Notes: generated from the letters alone by a model not told the origin. A stretch of 64,000 nucleotides of DNA from Fimbriimonadia bacterium (GCA_039961735.1 JABRVX010000009.1:62001-126000), one strand, 5' to 3'; shown: positions 34,683-45,410, numbered from the stretch's first letter. Made by a program: numbers and translations.

Positions 34683-37526
34683 CTAAGGCTCGGCTCGCGG
34701 CAGTCGGAGGGAGTGCCTGCCCGCTTTCAGCTCGGCAGGCTTGCTGCTCAGCAGGTATCCCAGTGGCGCCTCCACTACGCCGACTACTCCTTCGGGCAAC
34801 TCCGCCTCCAACTCCATGCCGTCTTCCGTCAGGCTCCACCGAACCCCAATGGGCCCGTGGGGGGTGGGCACGCGCCCTTCGGCCCACGAGAGCCCCCGTA
34901 CCGATGGAGCGATGGACACCCGCGCAAAGCCTGGCTCCAGTGGCCGCACTCCGAGGACGTGAGTGCCGAGGAAGTACGCCGGCCCCGCACCCCATGCGTG
35001 GCAGTGGCTGCGGGTCCACCTGCCGCTTTCATAGAACGATGGGAACACCTCCCAGCAGGTCGTAGCGCCGCAATCCAGCATGAAACCCCACTTGTCGCGA
35101 ATTACGTTCAGCATGTCCTCTGTCCAGCCCATCTCCGCCAGCATCTCCAACCAGAAGAAGGCGAAGAACGGCGTACCGACACGCACCATGCCTGGCGGCG
35201 GATTCGTGAGTGCATCGTGCAATAGGATGGCGCGGTCCTTGCGTGCCGCGCGGTAGCGCAACGCGAGAATCTGGGTCTGCTGACTCACCACGTTGCTCAG
35301 GGAGCCGTCCGCCTTCAGGCAGTCCACGTAGGCACGCTTCTCCTCCGACCATAGGTTGGAGATAATGGCGTCGATGAGGACGTCGGCGGCACCGTCCCAT
35401 TGTGACGCCTCAGTCTCGTTACCGAAGGATCGTAGTAGCCGCGACAGGCTCCGCCACGATCCGGCCAGCAACAGGTTTTGGGGCGTGACCACTCCCTCGT
35501 TCGGCTGGTCCATCGGTGCCCAGTCGGTCAGATTCCACGCTTTGATGGCGAACAGTCCTTCTGCGTTTAGCATGGCCTTGGCGTTCTGCGCTTGTTTGAC
35601 GAGGGCAGGCAATAGCTCTTGGATGAGTCCGCGATCCCCGGTGTGCATGTAGTAGTCTTCGCATGCCAGCGCCCACAAGAAGGACCAGTTAGGGATGATG
35701 TTCTGCCATGCGCTCGGGCACTGCGACTCTACGAGCTTGGAGCGTTTGAGAGAGCGGGCCGCCAGGCGCAGGCAGCGCGCGCTCAGGTCGTACGCGCCGA
35801 AGCAGTAGTAGGCTGCGAGTGCCTCTGGTCGGCTGTCACCCACCCAGAAAGTCTGCTCGTAGGTAGGGCAGTCCGTGAATGTGTCCTCCATGCACATGCG
35901 CGTGGTGTGTGCGCACATCTCCCACACCCGATTGAGTGTGTCGTCGCTGCAGTGGAACGCGCCGACGGGCTCAGTGGGATAGGTGGCCTGAATGATGCGC
36001 ACGGCGTGCAGCTTCACCGGCAGGGAGTGATTTCTCACCGTGACGATCAGGTACCTCGCCCCACGACGCACGAACGAGCGGAAGGTCTGCCTGCCTCCCC
36101 GGCAGCGGTACCGCAGAGTGTTCTCCATGTCCCAGGGCAGATCGCGCACGCCCTCTTGATATGCCTCGAAGCCGAGGATGTCAATAGTCGTACCCTCTTC
36201 TGCCTCGACGTCGATCTCCCAGTAGCCGATGGTTAGCTTCTCGAACTCCAGAACGATCTCGGTGTCCCCGCCACCGGATGGCTCGATGGTAGTTCCGGAA
36301 CCCCTTACCAACCCCTCGTAAACCATGCGGTCAAGTGCTCGCACTTCTTCGGCATAGGCAACGTCCGCAGTCACGCAGTTGTGATGTACATCGAGTGCTG
36401 TCACCGCTTGAGTCATGGGTGCAGCAAGGGCGTTGAAGTCCTCGACGTCCCTACATCGCAAGAGTTTGTCGTATCTGAGGTCCGTTTTCGACAGGGCAAT
36501 CGTAACGAACTCGGCACCGGGTACGTTCGGTGCGCGAACACCCATCGAACGGCCTGCTTCCAGCACTGTTTGCATACGCCACTCGTGATGCTCCCCCGAC
36601 AAATTCCAGATGAACAGGTTCGGCCCTTGAGCAAGCGAAGCTCGGTACCTGCGCGAACCAGCCCAGGCAGGCAGTCGCGACGGTACCTGTTTCACTTGCT
36701 CCCCATTCACAGTAAGTGCGCCTGGCTCCGAGCCGACCCCGCGCATCTCCATCTCGATGGGCTGTCCGGTTGTCGACTCGGCCACCGTCACCAGCAGGCC
36801 CGACATCTCACGGAGATTTGAGGCGCGATAGCCGGGAAGTAGGTTTCGACGCAACGAAACCGACCATACCGTGCGAGGAGCACGCACAATCCGGGCCTCA
36901 CGTACTGCGATGGGTGTTAGTGGTTCCTCGGTCAGGAAGGGCACGTCCCTCGGCGAGATTCGGCTCCAGGGAGGGGCCCCCACGGGGCCGATGAGCGTGG
37001 CACGGTCCCAGAAAGAGTGATCGAACTCGGCACTGGTCCAGCTGTCGGTCGCAAGAGCGGCATCATACGCTTCGGCCCACCCCTGTTGGCAGCTAATCCT
37101 CAGCGTCTCACGAGAATACGCCGCAAACTCCCGAACGCGCCACGTCTGGTCAGAGGCCAAAATCGTACCGTCCGGGCCATCAATCTGCGCCAACAATCCC
37201 CCCCGACTGGGGATGTACTGGAAGTTCCCCACACCGAATTCGTGCACTAACACGGAGATCGCGTTTCGGCCGGTGTGAAGAAGGTGGCCCACGTCGTAGA
37301 TGTCGTAACGGTAGTCGTCAGGCCAAGCCCTAACAGGCCCCTGGCCCAAAAGCTTCCCATTCAGCCATACACGATATCGCGAGTCTGCCGTGATCCTCAG
37401 CTTCGCATCGGAAGCGGGATTCTGCAGGTCGAAACTCTTACGAAAGCAGAGCCACTGGTTCCACTGTGGCTCTTCGTGATCCGACCATATCCAACAAGCC
37501 TGCCATCGAAATCCATCCTCAGACAC
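34683..37526 (-). CDS. GH78-type alpha-L-rhamnosidase, apparently cytoplasmic
   Basis: 947 residues from GTG 37526, which has AGGAGG eight bases upstream and overlaps the carB stop by eight; an ATG at 37550 is possible. N-terminal beta domains ([34 protein letters not shown]) lead into an (alpha/alpha)6 barrel with [20 protein letters not shown], the GH78 acid-residue region. No signal peptide is seen, so it would act on imported rhamnosides. The arrangement after carB is odd. The motif departs from the common DCPQRDERLGW form, so substrate specificity may differ. Confidence 0.75.
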   Translation of the reverse strand: MSEDGFRWQACWIWSDHEEPQWNQWLCFRKSFDLQNPASDAKLRITADSRYRVWLNGKLLGQGPVRAWPDDYRYDIYDVGHLLHTGRNAISVLVHEFGVGNFQYIPSRGGLLAQIDGPDGTILASDQTWRVREFAAYSRETLRISCQQGWAEAYDAALATDSWTSAEFDHSFWDRATLIGPVGAPPWSRISPRDVPFLTEEPLTPIAVREARIVRAPRTVWSVSLRRNLLPGYRASNLREMSGLLVTVAESTTGQPIEMEMRGVGSEPGALTVNGEQVKQVPSRLPAWAGSRRYRASLAQGPNLFIWNLSGEHHEWRMQTVLEAGRSMGVRAPNVPGAEFVTIALSKTDLRYDKLLRCRDVEDFNALAAPMTQAVTALDVHHNCVTADVAYAEEVRALDRMVYEGLVRGSGTTIEPSGGGDTEIVLEFEKLTIGYWEIDVEAEEGTTIDILGFEAYQEGVRDLPWDMENTLRYRCRGGRQTFRSFVRRGARYLIVTVRNHSLPVKLHAVRIIQATYPTEPVGAFHCSDDTLNRVWEMCAHTTRMCMEDTFTDCPTYEQTFWVGDSRPEALAAYYCFGAYDLSARCLRLAARSLKRSKLVESQCPSAWQNIIPNWSFLWALACEDYYMHTGDRGLIQELLPALVKQAQNAKAMLNAEGLFAIKAWNLTDWAPMDQPNEGVVTPQNLLLAGSWRSLSRLLRSFGNETEASQWDGAADVLIDAIISNLWSEEKRAYVDCLKADGSLSNVVSQQTQILALRYRAARKDRAILLHDALTNPPPGMVRVGTPFFAFFWLEMLAEMGWTEDMLNVIRDKWGFMLDCGATTCWEVFPSFYESGRWTRSHCHAWGAGPAYFLGTHVLGVRPLEPGFARVSIAPSVRGLSWAEGRVPTPHGPIGVRWSLTEDGMELEAELPEGVVGVVEAPLGYLLSSKPAELKAGRHSLRLPRAEP

Positions 37527-40500
37527 TCCTCTGTCCTCCTGCAGCAACATAGTCGGTCAGAGCCCGACAGCTCACTCGTGTGGGTCTGCGCTTCGCCTCG
37601 AGCGTTTGCACTAGCGCCTCTGCAGTGTCCAGCGACGTCAGACACGGGACTCCATGCTCCACTGACGCTCTGCGCAACAGCCGTGCCTGCTTCTCCACGA
37701 CCCGGTCCGGCGATGCAGTGTTGATCAAGAGCGCGACTCGTCCGCTCCGAACCAGATCCATGACGTCCGGTGAATCCTCCCCCATTCGCATGACACGCTC
37801 GGCTACGAGCCCCGCATCACGCAGGGCTGCGAACGTGCCTTGCGTGGCAGCCAGCTCGAAGCCCTCGGCAGCCAACCTCCGAGCGATCTCGATGGCTCGA
37901 GGCTTGTCCCGATCGGCCACCGTCAAGAGAGCCAGCCCTTCTCGCCTCGGGTACAGCCCTGCGGCCTCGATTGCTTTGGCCAACGCAGAAGGGTAGTCAT
38001 CGTCTACGCCCATGATCTCGCCGGTGGACTTCATTTCCGGCCCCAGCATCGGCTCCACTTTCGTAAGTTTCTGGAAGCTGAAAACGGGCGCCTTCACCGC
38101 GAAGATCTGCGTGGGCATCTCCGGAGCCTCGGGCAGCTTCTCGCCAAGCATCACTTGGACGGCCAGCCGAACGAGCGGCACCCCCGTCACCTTGCTGATG
38201 TAGGGCACCGTTCGACTCGCCCGAGGGTTCACCTCCAGTACGAACGGCACATCGTCGGCGATCAGGAACTGGATATTGAGCATCCCTCGCACGCCCAGTT
38301 CCAGGGCGATGCGCGCCGCGCTGTCTCTAATCCGCTCCTGAACACCAGGAGACAGCGAGATGGGCGGGAAAGATGCCATGCTATCGCCCGAGTGAATGCC
38401 TGCAGCCTCGATATGTTCCATGATGCCCGACAGGATCACGCGCTCCCCATCGCACACGAGATCGACTTCCGCTTCGCGACCCTGGATGAACTTATCCACC
38501 AGCACCGGCGCGTCGGACGAAGCTGCAGCCGCGTTCATCCATACCGCCTCCATCTCGGCCTCGTCATACACTACCGTCATCGCTCGACCGCCGAGCACGA
38601 ATGACGGACGGACTAGCACCGGATAGCCGATCTCTTTGGCCACCGCCATCGCATCTTCCACCGTCGAGACGCCTTTGCCAGGTGGTTTTGGCAGGTCCAG
38701 CCGAGACAGAAGCCGCTCGAACTGGTCACGATCCTCGGTCGCGTCCATCACATCGGCAGGTGTACCGAGAATACGCACTCCCGCCTCCGCCAAGGGTCTT
38801 GCCAGGTTGACGGCGGTCTGGCCGCCGAACTGTACGATCACCCCCTCCGGCTTCTCGTGGTCCACCAGGTTCAGCACATCCTCGAGTGTGACCGGGTCGA
38901 AGTAGAGGGCATCCGAGATGTCGAAGTCCGTGCTGACCGTCTCCGGATTGCTGTTGATAATGACCGCCCGGCGCCCCATCTCTCGCAGGGCCTTCACTGC
39001 GTGCACGCTACAGTAGTCGAACTCCACGCCTTGCCCGATGCGTATGGGGCCGGACCCCAGCACGAGCACACCGGAGCCGTCGCGCGGCGGCGTATCGTCG
39101 TTCTCACCCCAGTACGAGGCGTAGTAGTAAGGGGTTGCCGCCTCGAACTCCGCGGCGCACGTGTCCACCATCTTGAATGCCGGGGTCACTCCCAGCTCGA
39201 GCCTCGCCGCGCGCGCCTCCGACTCCGTGCGCCCTGTCGCGACACCAATCGTCCGATCGGAGAATCCCAAGCGCTTGATCCGGCGGAGCTTTACCGGGTC
39301 GCTTAGCACGGCTTTTCCGCTGCCAAAGAGTTCTCGTTCGGCCTCGACCAGGTTGCGCAGCTTACTCAGGAACCACCGGTCAATGCCGGTCAGTGCAGCC
39401 AGGTCCTCCACCTCGTTGCTGCGGCGCAGGTATTCGAGTACTGCCCAAAGTCTCTCGTCGGTCGGGACCCTTGCGGCATCGCGCAGTTTGTCGTCAGGGA
39501 GCTGCTGCATGACGGGGTAGCTCAGCCCGTCCGTGCCCAACTCCAGGCTGCGAAAGGCTTTCATCAGCGCGGCCTCGAAGGTGCGACCGATGGCCATCAC
39601 TTCGCCCGTAGCCTTCATCTGCGTGCCCAGCCGACGGTCGCCATGCCCGAACTTGTCGAACGGCCATCGCGGTATCTTCACCACACAGTAGTCGAGTGCC
39701 GGCTCGAAGAACGCCTTGGTCCTCTGGGTAACGGCATTCGGTATCTCGTCGAGACGAAGCCCCACGGCTATCTTGGCGGAGACACGTGCAATCGGATAAC
39801 CCGTTGCCTTGCTCGCCAACGCCGATGAGCGAGACACGCGCGGATTGACCTCGATCACGTAGTAATCGAAGCCGCTCGGGCTGACTGCGAACTGTACGTT
39901 GCAGCCGCCCTCTATGCCGAGGGCGCGAATGATGCGGAGCGCGGCGCTACGTAAAAGCTGATATTCGACGTCGGAGAGTGTCTGGCTAGGGGCGACGACG
40001 ACGCTGTCCCCCGTGTGCACCCCCATCGGGTCCAGGTTCTCCATGTTGCAAACGGTGAGGCAGTTGTCCGCCCCATCGCGCATCACTTCGTACTCCAGCT
40101 CTTTCCAGCCGAGAAGGCTGCGCTCCACCAGGATCTGGTTGCGCATCGAGAGGGTGAGGCCCCGCGCTCCGATCTCCAGCAGTTCCTCTGGAGTCTCTGC
40201 AACTCCTCCGCCTGTTCCACCGAGCGTGTACGCAGGCCGAATGATGCAGGGATACGGCGCGAACTGGGAAAGCTTCCTGAGCTCGTCCACGCTCTCCACG
40301 ATCCAGCTCTCGGGTACCGGCTCATTGATCTGCCGCATGGTCTCACGGAATAGCTCCCTGTCCTCCGCCCGATGGATTGCGTCGAGGGGGGTGCCGAGAA
40401 GTCGAACGCCGTACCGTTCGGTAATGCCGGTGTCGGCAAGTTGCGCCGCGAGGTTGAGGCCCGTCTGCCCACCGAGCGACGGGAGCAGAGAGTCCGGTCG

Positions 40501-40743
40501 TTCCTTGGCGATGATCCTTTCCAGAAACTCCGGGGTGAGCGGTTCGATGTAGACCCGATCCGCCATCTCGACGTCGGTCATGATGGTCGCGGGGTTGGAG
40601 TTGACCAGCACGACCGACACGCCCTCTTCACGAAGCGAGCGGCAGGCTTGGCTGCCTGCGTAATCGAACTCGGCGGCCTGCCCAATGACGATCGGACCGG
40701 AGCCGATCACTAACACCTTTCGAATGGAGGGATCGCGTGGCAC
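37519..40743 (-). CDS. carB: Carbamoyl-phosphate synthase large subunit
   Basis: 1074 residues from GTG 40743, matching the usual length; readings from 40863 add 40 non-family residues. Two homologous ATP-grasp halves are seen: [20 protein letters not shown] near the start and [20 protein letters not shown] near 555, with [20 protein letters not shown]-type and [16 protein letters not shown] metal sites. The C-terminal MGS-like allosteric domain begins near 940. It makes carbamoyl phosphate for arginine and pyrimidine synthesis with ammonia from CarA, which is not in the window. A promoter lies just upstream. Confidence 0.96.
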   Translation of the reverse strand: MPRDPSIRKVLVIGSGPIVIGQAAEFDYAGSQACRSLREEGVSVVLVNSNPATIMTDVEMADRVYIEPLTPEFLERIIAKERPDSLLPSLGGQTGLNLAAQLADTGITERYGVRLLGTPLDAIHRAEDRELFRETMRQINEPVPESWIVESVDELRKLSQFAPYPCIIRPAYTLGGTGGGVAETPEELLEIGARGLTLSMRNQILVERSLLGWKELEYEVMRDGADNCLTVCNMENLDPMGVHTGDSVVVAPSQTLSDVEYQLLRSAALRIIRALGIEGGCNVQFAVSPSGFDYYVIEVNPRVSRSSALASKATGYPIARVSAKIAVGLRLDEIPNAVTQRTKAFFEPALDYCVVKIPRWPFDKFGHGDRRLGTQMKATGEVMAIGRTFEAALMKAFRSLELGTDGLSYPVMQQLPDDKLRDAARVPTDERLWAVLEYLRRSNEVEDLAALTGIDRWFLSKLRNLVEAERELFGSGKAVLSDPVKLRRIKRLGFSDRTIGVATGRTESEARAARLELGVTPAFKMVDTCAAEFEAATPYYYASYWGENDDTPPRDGSGVLVLGSGPIRIGQGVEFDYCSVHAVKALREMGRRAVIINSNPETVSTDFDISDALYFDPVTLEDVLNLVDHEKPEGVIVQFGGQTAVNLARPLAEAGVRILGTPADVMDATEDRDQFERLLSRLDLPKPPGKGVSTVEDAMAVAKEIGYPVLVRPSFVLGGRAMTVVYDEAEMEAVWMNAAAASSDAPVLVDKFIQGREAEVDLVCDGERVILSGIMEHIEAAGIHSGDSMASFPPISLSPGVQERIRDSAARIALELGVRGMLNIQFLIADDVPFVLEVNPRASRTVPYISKVTGVPLVRLAVQVMLGEKLPEAPEMPTQIFAVKAPVFSFQKLTKVEPMLGPEMKSTGEIMGVDDDYPSALAKAIEAAGLYPRREGLALLTVADRDKPRAIEIARRLAAEGFELAATQGTFAALRDAGLVAERVMRMGEDSPDVMDLVRSGRVALLINTASPDRVVEKQARLLRRASVEHGVPCLTSLDTAEALVQTLEAKRRPTRVSCRALTDYVAAGGQRSV

Positions 40744-40770
40744 TCTTCCACCGGCCTGCGTGGCCTCGGC

Positions 40771-40800
40771 ATTGTAGCTAGCCGCAGTTGCCAAAGGCAA
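40771..40800 (-). promoter_or_regulatory. carB promoter
   Basis: On the minus strand TTGCCT (40795-40800), an 18-base spacer and TACAAT (40771-40776), 27 bases upstream of the carB GTG. A good sigma-70 match. Confidence 0.55.
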
Positions 40801-40941
40801 GGTAAGCCTAGGGCTACGTCGGCCACACGGCACGATACTGCCGCGTACGAGAAGGTCCCACACTAGGGCAGCGGCGCCAGTTGGCTGTGAGGCTTCGCCA
40901 CGCCCACAGTAGCCTCAGGTGATAACTGACAAACACGTGAT

Positions 40942-40974
40942 GCTGCTCGGCACCACAGGGCAGTGCCGAGCAGC
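40942..40974 (-). terminator. Hairpin between the octahaem cytochrome and carB
   Basis: Perfect 12-bp inverted repeat (GCTGCTCGGCAC at 40942-40953, GTGCCGAGCAGC at 40963-40974) with a nine-base loop, 30 bases past the cytochrome stop. There is no T tract, so it may end or stabilise the transcript. Confidence 0.55.
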
Positions 40975-41004
40975 ACCCAGTTGGAAAGCAACCCTTATCC
41001 GCGC

Positions 41005-42297
41005 CTAGTTCGCCTGCTTCTTCGCCCTACGCATCTCCTCGGCCAGAGTCTTGATCTCCGTTAGGTCACGCTGCATTTCGCTCCACCCGTACCACAACGC
41101 GTAGTCCGGGTTGGCGTGAAACGTGCCCTGGAAAGTACGCATCCGATGCTCGAGGAACATGACGAACAGCTTCTGCTCGATCTTCGTCGGTGCATCGTGG
41201 AAAGTCAGTAGGTCCGGGAAAGCTGCTCCGTAGCCTTCGGGCTTCTGCAGGGTTCCGTCCGCATAGAGCCCCGCGACGATGCGGATAGCCTCTGCCATCA
41301 GGTGGTCCGCTTCCTTGATCATCTCATCACCCTTTGCCAGCGCGTGACCAGCGAAGTTCGCCGAGTGGCACTGGTTGCATGTCTTGAGCATCTTGTCCCG
41401 CTCTCTCTGCCAGTCCTCTTGGGTCAAGCGGGCAATGTCTGCGGCCTTCACGGCTTCCAGCCTCGCCGTCGGTTTGCCGTCGGGGTCCAGCACGCCGAGT
41501 CCTTGGAGTATCGTCACCCTGTCTGCAGCCCACTGCTTGTCCTCGGGCATGGGCAGCCTAACCGCAAGAAAGCCCCAAGCGGTGCGCACGCCGTGATGCC
41601 CGTCCTGCATGTGGCACGTCTGGCACGTCGGAGCCGCCGTGCCCTCCGGCAAGACTCCGTTCTGCTTCAACAACGCCCGCACGCCATGCTTCGAAGAGGA
41701 GTACATCTCCCAGTGTGGATGGTCGAAGCCCATATGGCAGGTTTGGCAGGCTTGAGGCTGCCGCGCCTCCGCCAGCGAGAAGGCGTGACGGGTGTGACAC
41801 GAGTCGCACGAGGCCACGCCGAAGGTGTTGGGGCCGCCTTTGATCTGCTTGATCTCCTCCTCCGACTTGAGGCCGATCTTGTGGCAGCCGCCACATCCAG
41901 CCATTCCGATGGTCAGCGCCATCGGCTGATAGTGGATTGTCGGCATTGCCTTCATTGCAACCCAAGCCTTCGCGTGCTTGCCGCTCTTGAACTGCTCGAC
42001 CTGCTCCTCATGGCAGTCGTTGCAGGTGTTCGGCGTCGGAATCTTTACCTTCGCCACGTCGTCTGCGGACTTGTGTTCGTTGCCGTGGCACACCGAGCAA
42101 TCTATGTCGTTCTGACTGTGCTTGCTCAGCTTCCATTCCGCCACAATCTGGGGGGTCACCTTCAGATGGCAGGAAACGCAGTCGCTAGCTTGGTCTTGCT
42201 CGCCCTTCTTCGTGAAGTTTGCCAGTCCGAACCACGGCAGCGCGCTACCGATTCCCACAGTCGCCAGCGCAGCCAGTGCCGTTCTGCCAACACGCAT
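41005..42297 (-). CDS. Octahaem cytochrome c, hydroxylamine oxidoreductase (HAO)-like
   Basis: 430 residues from ATG 42297 (AGGAGG upstream). A signal peptide or N-anchor (MRVGRTALAALATVGIGSAL) precedes eight CxxCH motifs: CVSCH, CSVCH, CNDCH, CGGCH, CDSCH, CQTCH, CQTCH, CNQCH. Their spacing and the surrounding sequence (SGKHAKAWVAMKAMPTIHYQ, DHPHWEMYSSSKHGVRALL, HANPDYALWYGWSEMQRDLT) resemble the HAO-type octahaem family. True HAO oxidises hydroxylamine at a haem P460 made by a Tyr crosslink; reductive relatives lack it and reduce nitrite or hydroxylamine. Which applies here needs structure-based alignment. No other nitrogen-cycle gene is visible. It would be periplasmic. Its leader is long and structured. 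Confidence 0.8.
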   Translation of the reverse strand: MRVGRTALAALATVGIGSALPWFGLANFTKKGEQDQASDCVSCHLKVTPQIVAEWKLSKHSQNDIDCSVCHGNEHKSADDVAKVKIPTPNTCNDCHEEQVEQFKSGKHAKAWVAMKAMPTIHYQPMALTIGMAGCGGCHKIGLKSEEEIKQIKGGPNTFGVASCDSCHTRHAFSLAEARQPQACQTCHMGFDHPHWEMYSSSKHGVRALLKQNGVLPEGTAAPTCQTCHMQDGHHGVRTAWGFLAVRLPMPEDKQWAADRVTILQGLGVLDPDGKPTARLEAVKAADIARLTQEDWQRERDKMLKTCNQCHSANFAGHALAKGDEMIKEADHLMAEAIRIVAGLYADGTLQKPEGYGAAFPDLLTFHDAPTKIEQKLFVMFLEHRMRTFQGTFHANPDYALWYGWSEMQRDLTEIKTLAEEMRRAKKQAN

Positions 42298-42519
42298 CGT
42301 TGTCCTCCTACACCAGTAGAGTAGTACTTCGCTGCTTCGGAGACAAGCCGCCTGTCGGGCCAAAGCATGCGAACCTCGTCAGGATTCTGCGCATGCCGAC
42401 ATGAATCCTGCCCGGTTCTGAGTGAAAAAGCCCCTGCCCAAAAAGGGTGGGGAGAAGCGGTGCGGGGGAGGGCCGCTTCTCCCACAGGGGTGATATGGTG
42501 GGGTGGAGACCGGGTTTAC
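42298..42519 (-). promoter_or_regulatory. Structured leader with internal terminator before the cytochrome gene
   Basis: From the predicted start near 42519 to the ATG at 42297 is about 220 bases. It contains an 11-bp stem (GGGAGAAGCGG with CCGCTTCTCCC, 42450-42460 and 42473-42483), an outer stem CCCCTG/CAGGGG (42431-42436 and 42485-42490), and then CTTTTTC on the minus strand. A third stem, CAGGATTC/GAATCCTG (42380-42387 and 42403-42410), lies between the T run and the gene. This looks like a terminator hairpin plus another element, that is, an attenuator or riboswitch-like leader, or a short RNA ending there. I do not match it to a known riboswitch. Confidence 0.5.
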
Positions 42520-42525
42520 GGGTGC

Positions 42526-42555
42526 ATGGTATCACAGGGTCCGGGCATCTGTCAA
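42526..42555 (-). promoter_or_regulatory. Promoter of the octahaem cytochrome
   Basis: Minus strand TTGACA (42550-42555), 18-base spacer, TACCAT (42526-42531) preceded by TGA, an extended -10. Bases 42556-42721 upstream of it hold no gene that I can support. Confidence 0.65.
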
Positions 42556-42721
42556 GGCACTTTCGGATAGCTTTTTGGCAAATCTAGGCAAATTGCTCAA
42601 GATTCGGCACCATGAGTTCAAACTTCAGACATTTATCTATGCTAAGTATTCGCCCGTTAGCGCGATCTACGAACGCATTGGTCCTAAGATCGTTCTGCCA
42701 GTGAGATTGCCCGCGACAGGC

Positions 42722-43462
42722 TTAGGGGGTTGGCAGTTTCGTGCCCGACCCGCTCTCCACACCCCCCGGTTCGTGACGCACGAGATTGGCCGCTGCGAAG
42801 TCGGACTGAGGATCGGATCTGAATCCGTTCCGGTCGAGGAGCACCGTGAGAAGAATGTCGCGGTACATGCGAGCGCGTTCTATCGCACCCCGGAGGAGTC
42901 CCAACTTCTCTTCCTTCATCGGGTGCGTGACGCCGTGCAAGGGAACACGTCGGACGGGCCACCGTCTGCGCCTGGCATAGCGGTTGATGCGCACTTCGAC
43001 GTCCATCCGCGAGCAGTCGAGTCTCGGAACTTCGAGGAATAGGCTACGACGAATCGCTCGTTGGCCGCTGATGTTCGGAGAGACGCGCTGTGCGAGGTCC
43101 GTCAGAAAACGCCCGCCGCAGAAGCGACCGATAGACATGGCTGCCTCGCCACTCAGCACCGGCTCGAGCAACACGCTAACGTGGCAGGGCTGCAGGTTCA
43201 GAAGGTCCGCATCCAAGAAGAGCAGGACGTCCGCCGAGGTGACTGTCGCGCCGGCCCGCATCGCTGCGCCCTTCCCCACGTTGTGAGGGAGGCGGTAGAC
43301 GCGGACGTCCGGGTGGCGCATTGCGGCCCCCGCGGTTCCGTCCGACGAACCGTCGTCCACCACGATGATCTCGGACACCAACGGACACGCCGCAACGGCT
43401 TCCAAAACCTGGCAGATACGACCGGCCTCGTTGAACGCCGGGACGATGCAAGCGACCCTCAT
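42722..43462 (-). CDS. Family 2 glycosyltransferase
   Basis: 246 residues. GT-A fold: VPAFNEAGRICQVLEAV, IIVVDDGSSDGTAGAA and LLFLDADLLNL, the last carrying the metal-binding DxD. NVGKGAAMRAGA is the usual polyprenol-phosphate sugar transferase loop, so a dolichol-phosphate-mannose-synthase-like role with undecaprenyl phosphate is plausible. No membrane helix is evident. Its ATG overlaps the stop of the M48 gene by four bases, and it is the last gene of that operon. Confidence 0.82.
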   Translation of the reverse strand: MRVACIVPAFNEAGRICQVLEAVAACPLVSEIIVVDDGSSDGTAGAAMRHPDVRVYRLPHNVGKGAAMRAGATVTSADVLLFLDADLLNLQPCHVSVLLEPVLSGEAAMSIGRFCGGRFLTDLAQRVSPNISGQRAIRRSLFLEVPRLDCSRMDVEVRINRYARRRRWPVRRVPLHGVTHPMKEEKLGLLRGAIERARMYRDILLTVLLDRNGFRSDPQSDFAAANLVRHEPGGVESGSGTKLPTP

Positions 43463-44187
43463 TTCTTCGGGTCGGCTCCCTGTTGCTTCGCGATTTCCTC
43501 GTTTGCCTTCCTGATCCGGTCTTTGGTCAGAGGGTGGGTCCGGAGCATCTTGTCCAGATCTGAGGTGCCGCCCTTCTCTTTGCGCTCCAATTTGGTAAAG
43601 AACCGCGTCAGTCCGTTGGGGTCGTAACCTGCGTTGTGGAGGAACCGAATTGCCAAACGGTCAGCCTCGTACTCATCCTCACGGCTGAAGTGAAGCTGCC
43701 CCAGTAAGGCGCCGATCTGCGCTACGTCCTGCGTCGTGCCCTTGGTGCCGAGTCCGATGATGAGGTCTAGCCAGAACCCCTGGGTGTACATCTTAGCGAT
43801 GTGTCGTGCGTGGATGTGGGCAATCTCGTGTGCGACAACGGAGGCGACCTCGTCCACGTCGCCCTCCGACAGGTCGAGCAATCCCTTGAACAGATACACG
43901 GGTCCGCCAGGCAGGGAAAAGGCGTTGACTTCCTTGGAGTCGAGCACCTTGAAGGTGTAAGGGTACTCCTCCACCTTGTTGCTCGCGAGAACGCGCTGCC
44001 CAATCTCCTGCACCAAAGCCTGATCCGCAGGGTTTGGCGAGAGCTTGTACTCCTTCTCGACTTCCTGCGAAGCCTGCTGTCCGATGCGAATCTCCTCGCT
44101 CTTGGACATCAGCGCGGTACTCTTGCAACTCGATGTGACGCCGACCACGGCAAGCAGGCCAAGTGCGGCCAGCTTCGCCAGACGCAC
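43459..44187 (-). CDS. M48-family metalloprotease lipoprotein
   Basis: 242 residues from GTG 44187, giving a lipoprotein signal peptide with lipobox VTSSC; a TTG at 44226 would add 13 residues. The zinc motif is HEIAHIHARH, and the third ligand is in EYEADRLAIRF, typical of the Ste24/BepA/LoiP type. These proteases remove misassembled outer-membrane or periplasmic proteins. The lipid anchor fits a periplasmic location. It lies between the BioF2-like gene and a GT2 gene, all on one strand with small gaps or overlaps. Confidence 0.85.
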   Translation of the reverse strand: MRLAKLAALGLLAVVGVTSSCKSTALMSKSEEIRIGQQASQEVEKEYKLSPNPADQALVQEIGQRVLASNKVEEYPYTFKVLDSKEVNAFSLPGGPVYLFKGLLDLSEGDVDEVASVVAHEIAHIHARHIAKMYTQGFWLDLIIGLGTKGTTQDVAQIGALLGQLHFSREDEYEADRLAIRFLHNAGYDPNGLTRFFTKLERKEKGGTSDLDKMLRTHPLTKDRIRKANEEIAKQQGADPKK

Positions 44188-44209
44188 CGCCCCCCGACAT
44201 CCTCGTGGA

Positions 44210-45307
44210 CTACTCAGGCTTCGCAAAAAGGCTTCCCCCTTCGAAACGCGCTTTCAGACGACTCTCCACCACGTGCAGCCGCCGCTGCAGTTCACACTCC
44301 GCCTGGCCGAGCCAACCTCGGAGTGGCATTAGCAGCCGCCAATGCATCTCGGTGTGCTCAGCTTTCCACCTGCTCTTGTACTTCTCCTCCCCTCGGAGGA
44401 AGTCGAACCAGTCGCAGCCGTCGTCGATCGCGTCGCGAATCGCTCGGCCGACCAGCAGGGCACCAGGGCTTAGCCGGCTGTACGCGGGATCGAACCCTGC
44501 CTGGTAATACGCGAAGGTGCTGCCGTACTGCACTCCGTAGAGCATGGCGACCTTGCGACCCGACACTTCGAGTGCGTACAGCTTGAGCCAGCCGCGATCA
44601 GCGGCCTGCCGGGCCCAGTCCAGATGAAATGCGCGTGCTGCCCGGCTGGCAAAGGACCCGGGTAGGCCACGTCTGCGCCACCGGCTGGAATGGAGAGCGA
44701 ACAACGCATTCATTCCTTCCTCGACTTCGCCACGATCCAGTAGCCTGATCCGTCCACCCAAGGAAGCGAGATCACGATGCCCACGTTTCAGGTTCGAGCG
44801 CATTTTGGCCGACAACATGCGGCTGTACTCGTCCCAGCTGCGCGGCAGTCGTAGTTGCACGGCTCGGGCGTCGGGCGTACAGTGCTCGGCATAGCGCACA
44901 TGGATTGGACTCCCGTCGGGAATCTGGCGCAGGTCCAAGTAGGCCGCCGAAGCTCCTTCGAGTTCTCGCGCTACGAGATTGGCGACTACATCCAAGTGGC
45001 CGGGTAGGGCTATGACTCCCAAGTAGTCCGAGTTCCCGGAACCGATCCAGCGGAACGGTCGGCCCGGCGAACGACCAACGAATCCCGGCGCGATGCCAAT
45101 GGTCGAGTGACCATCCATGACCCGCAAAACCAATGGCGTTCCCGACCCGAAGTGGCGCCACCACGTCGAGTTCCATTCCCATGTCTGGAAAAAGGTGCGG
45201 ACGCCCCCCCTGTCTTGCAGGTCGCACCACTCCTCTCGAAGCGAGGCAAGTGCCTCCGGTCCCGCGATGAACTCGATGCTCGGGGCGGGTCGCTCAAGCG
45301 TAAGCAC
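44210..45307 (-). CDS. BioF2-like (CelD/GNAT-fold) acyltransferase
   Basis: 365 residues from GTG 45307. Tandem GNAT-type halves: FFQTWEWNSTWWRHFGSGTP in the first, and KMRSNLKRGHRDLASLG with MLYGVQYGSTFAYYQAGFDP in the second. Members of this domain family act in exopolysaccharide or cell-surface assembly, transferring acyl or aminoacyl groups; the substrate is unknown. It heads an operon with the M48 protease and a GT2 enzyme. TATACT with an upstream TGC lies seven bases before the GTG, and no ribosome site is present, suggesting a leaderless mRNA. Confidence 0.72.
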   Translation of the reverse strand: MLTLERPAPSIEFIAGPEALASLREEWCDLQDRGGVRTFFQTWEWNSTWWRHFGSGTPLVLRVMDGHSTIGIAPGFVGRSPGRPFRWIGSGNSDYLGVIALPGHLDVVANLVARELEGASAAYLDLRQIPDGSPIHVRYAEHCTPDARAVQLRLPRSWDEYSRMLSAKMRSNLKRGHRDLASLGGRIRLLDRGEVEEGMNALFALHSSRWRRRGLPGSFASRAARAFHLDWARQAADRGWLKLYALEVSGRKVAMLYGVQYGSTFAYYQAGFDPAYSRLSPGALLVGRAIRDAIDDGCDWFDFLRGEEKYKSRWKAEHTEMHWRLLMPLRGWLGQAECELQRRLHVVESRLKARFEGGSLFAKPE

Positions 45308-45410
45308 GGAGCGGAGTATAGCACGCCTTCTCTCGGCGCGCCGCCGATAATCCTAAGGGATATCCGCCCCGAGAGCCTATCGGGGTGCGACCGCAGGGGA
45401 GGGGGCAAGG

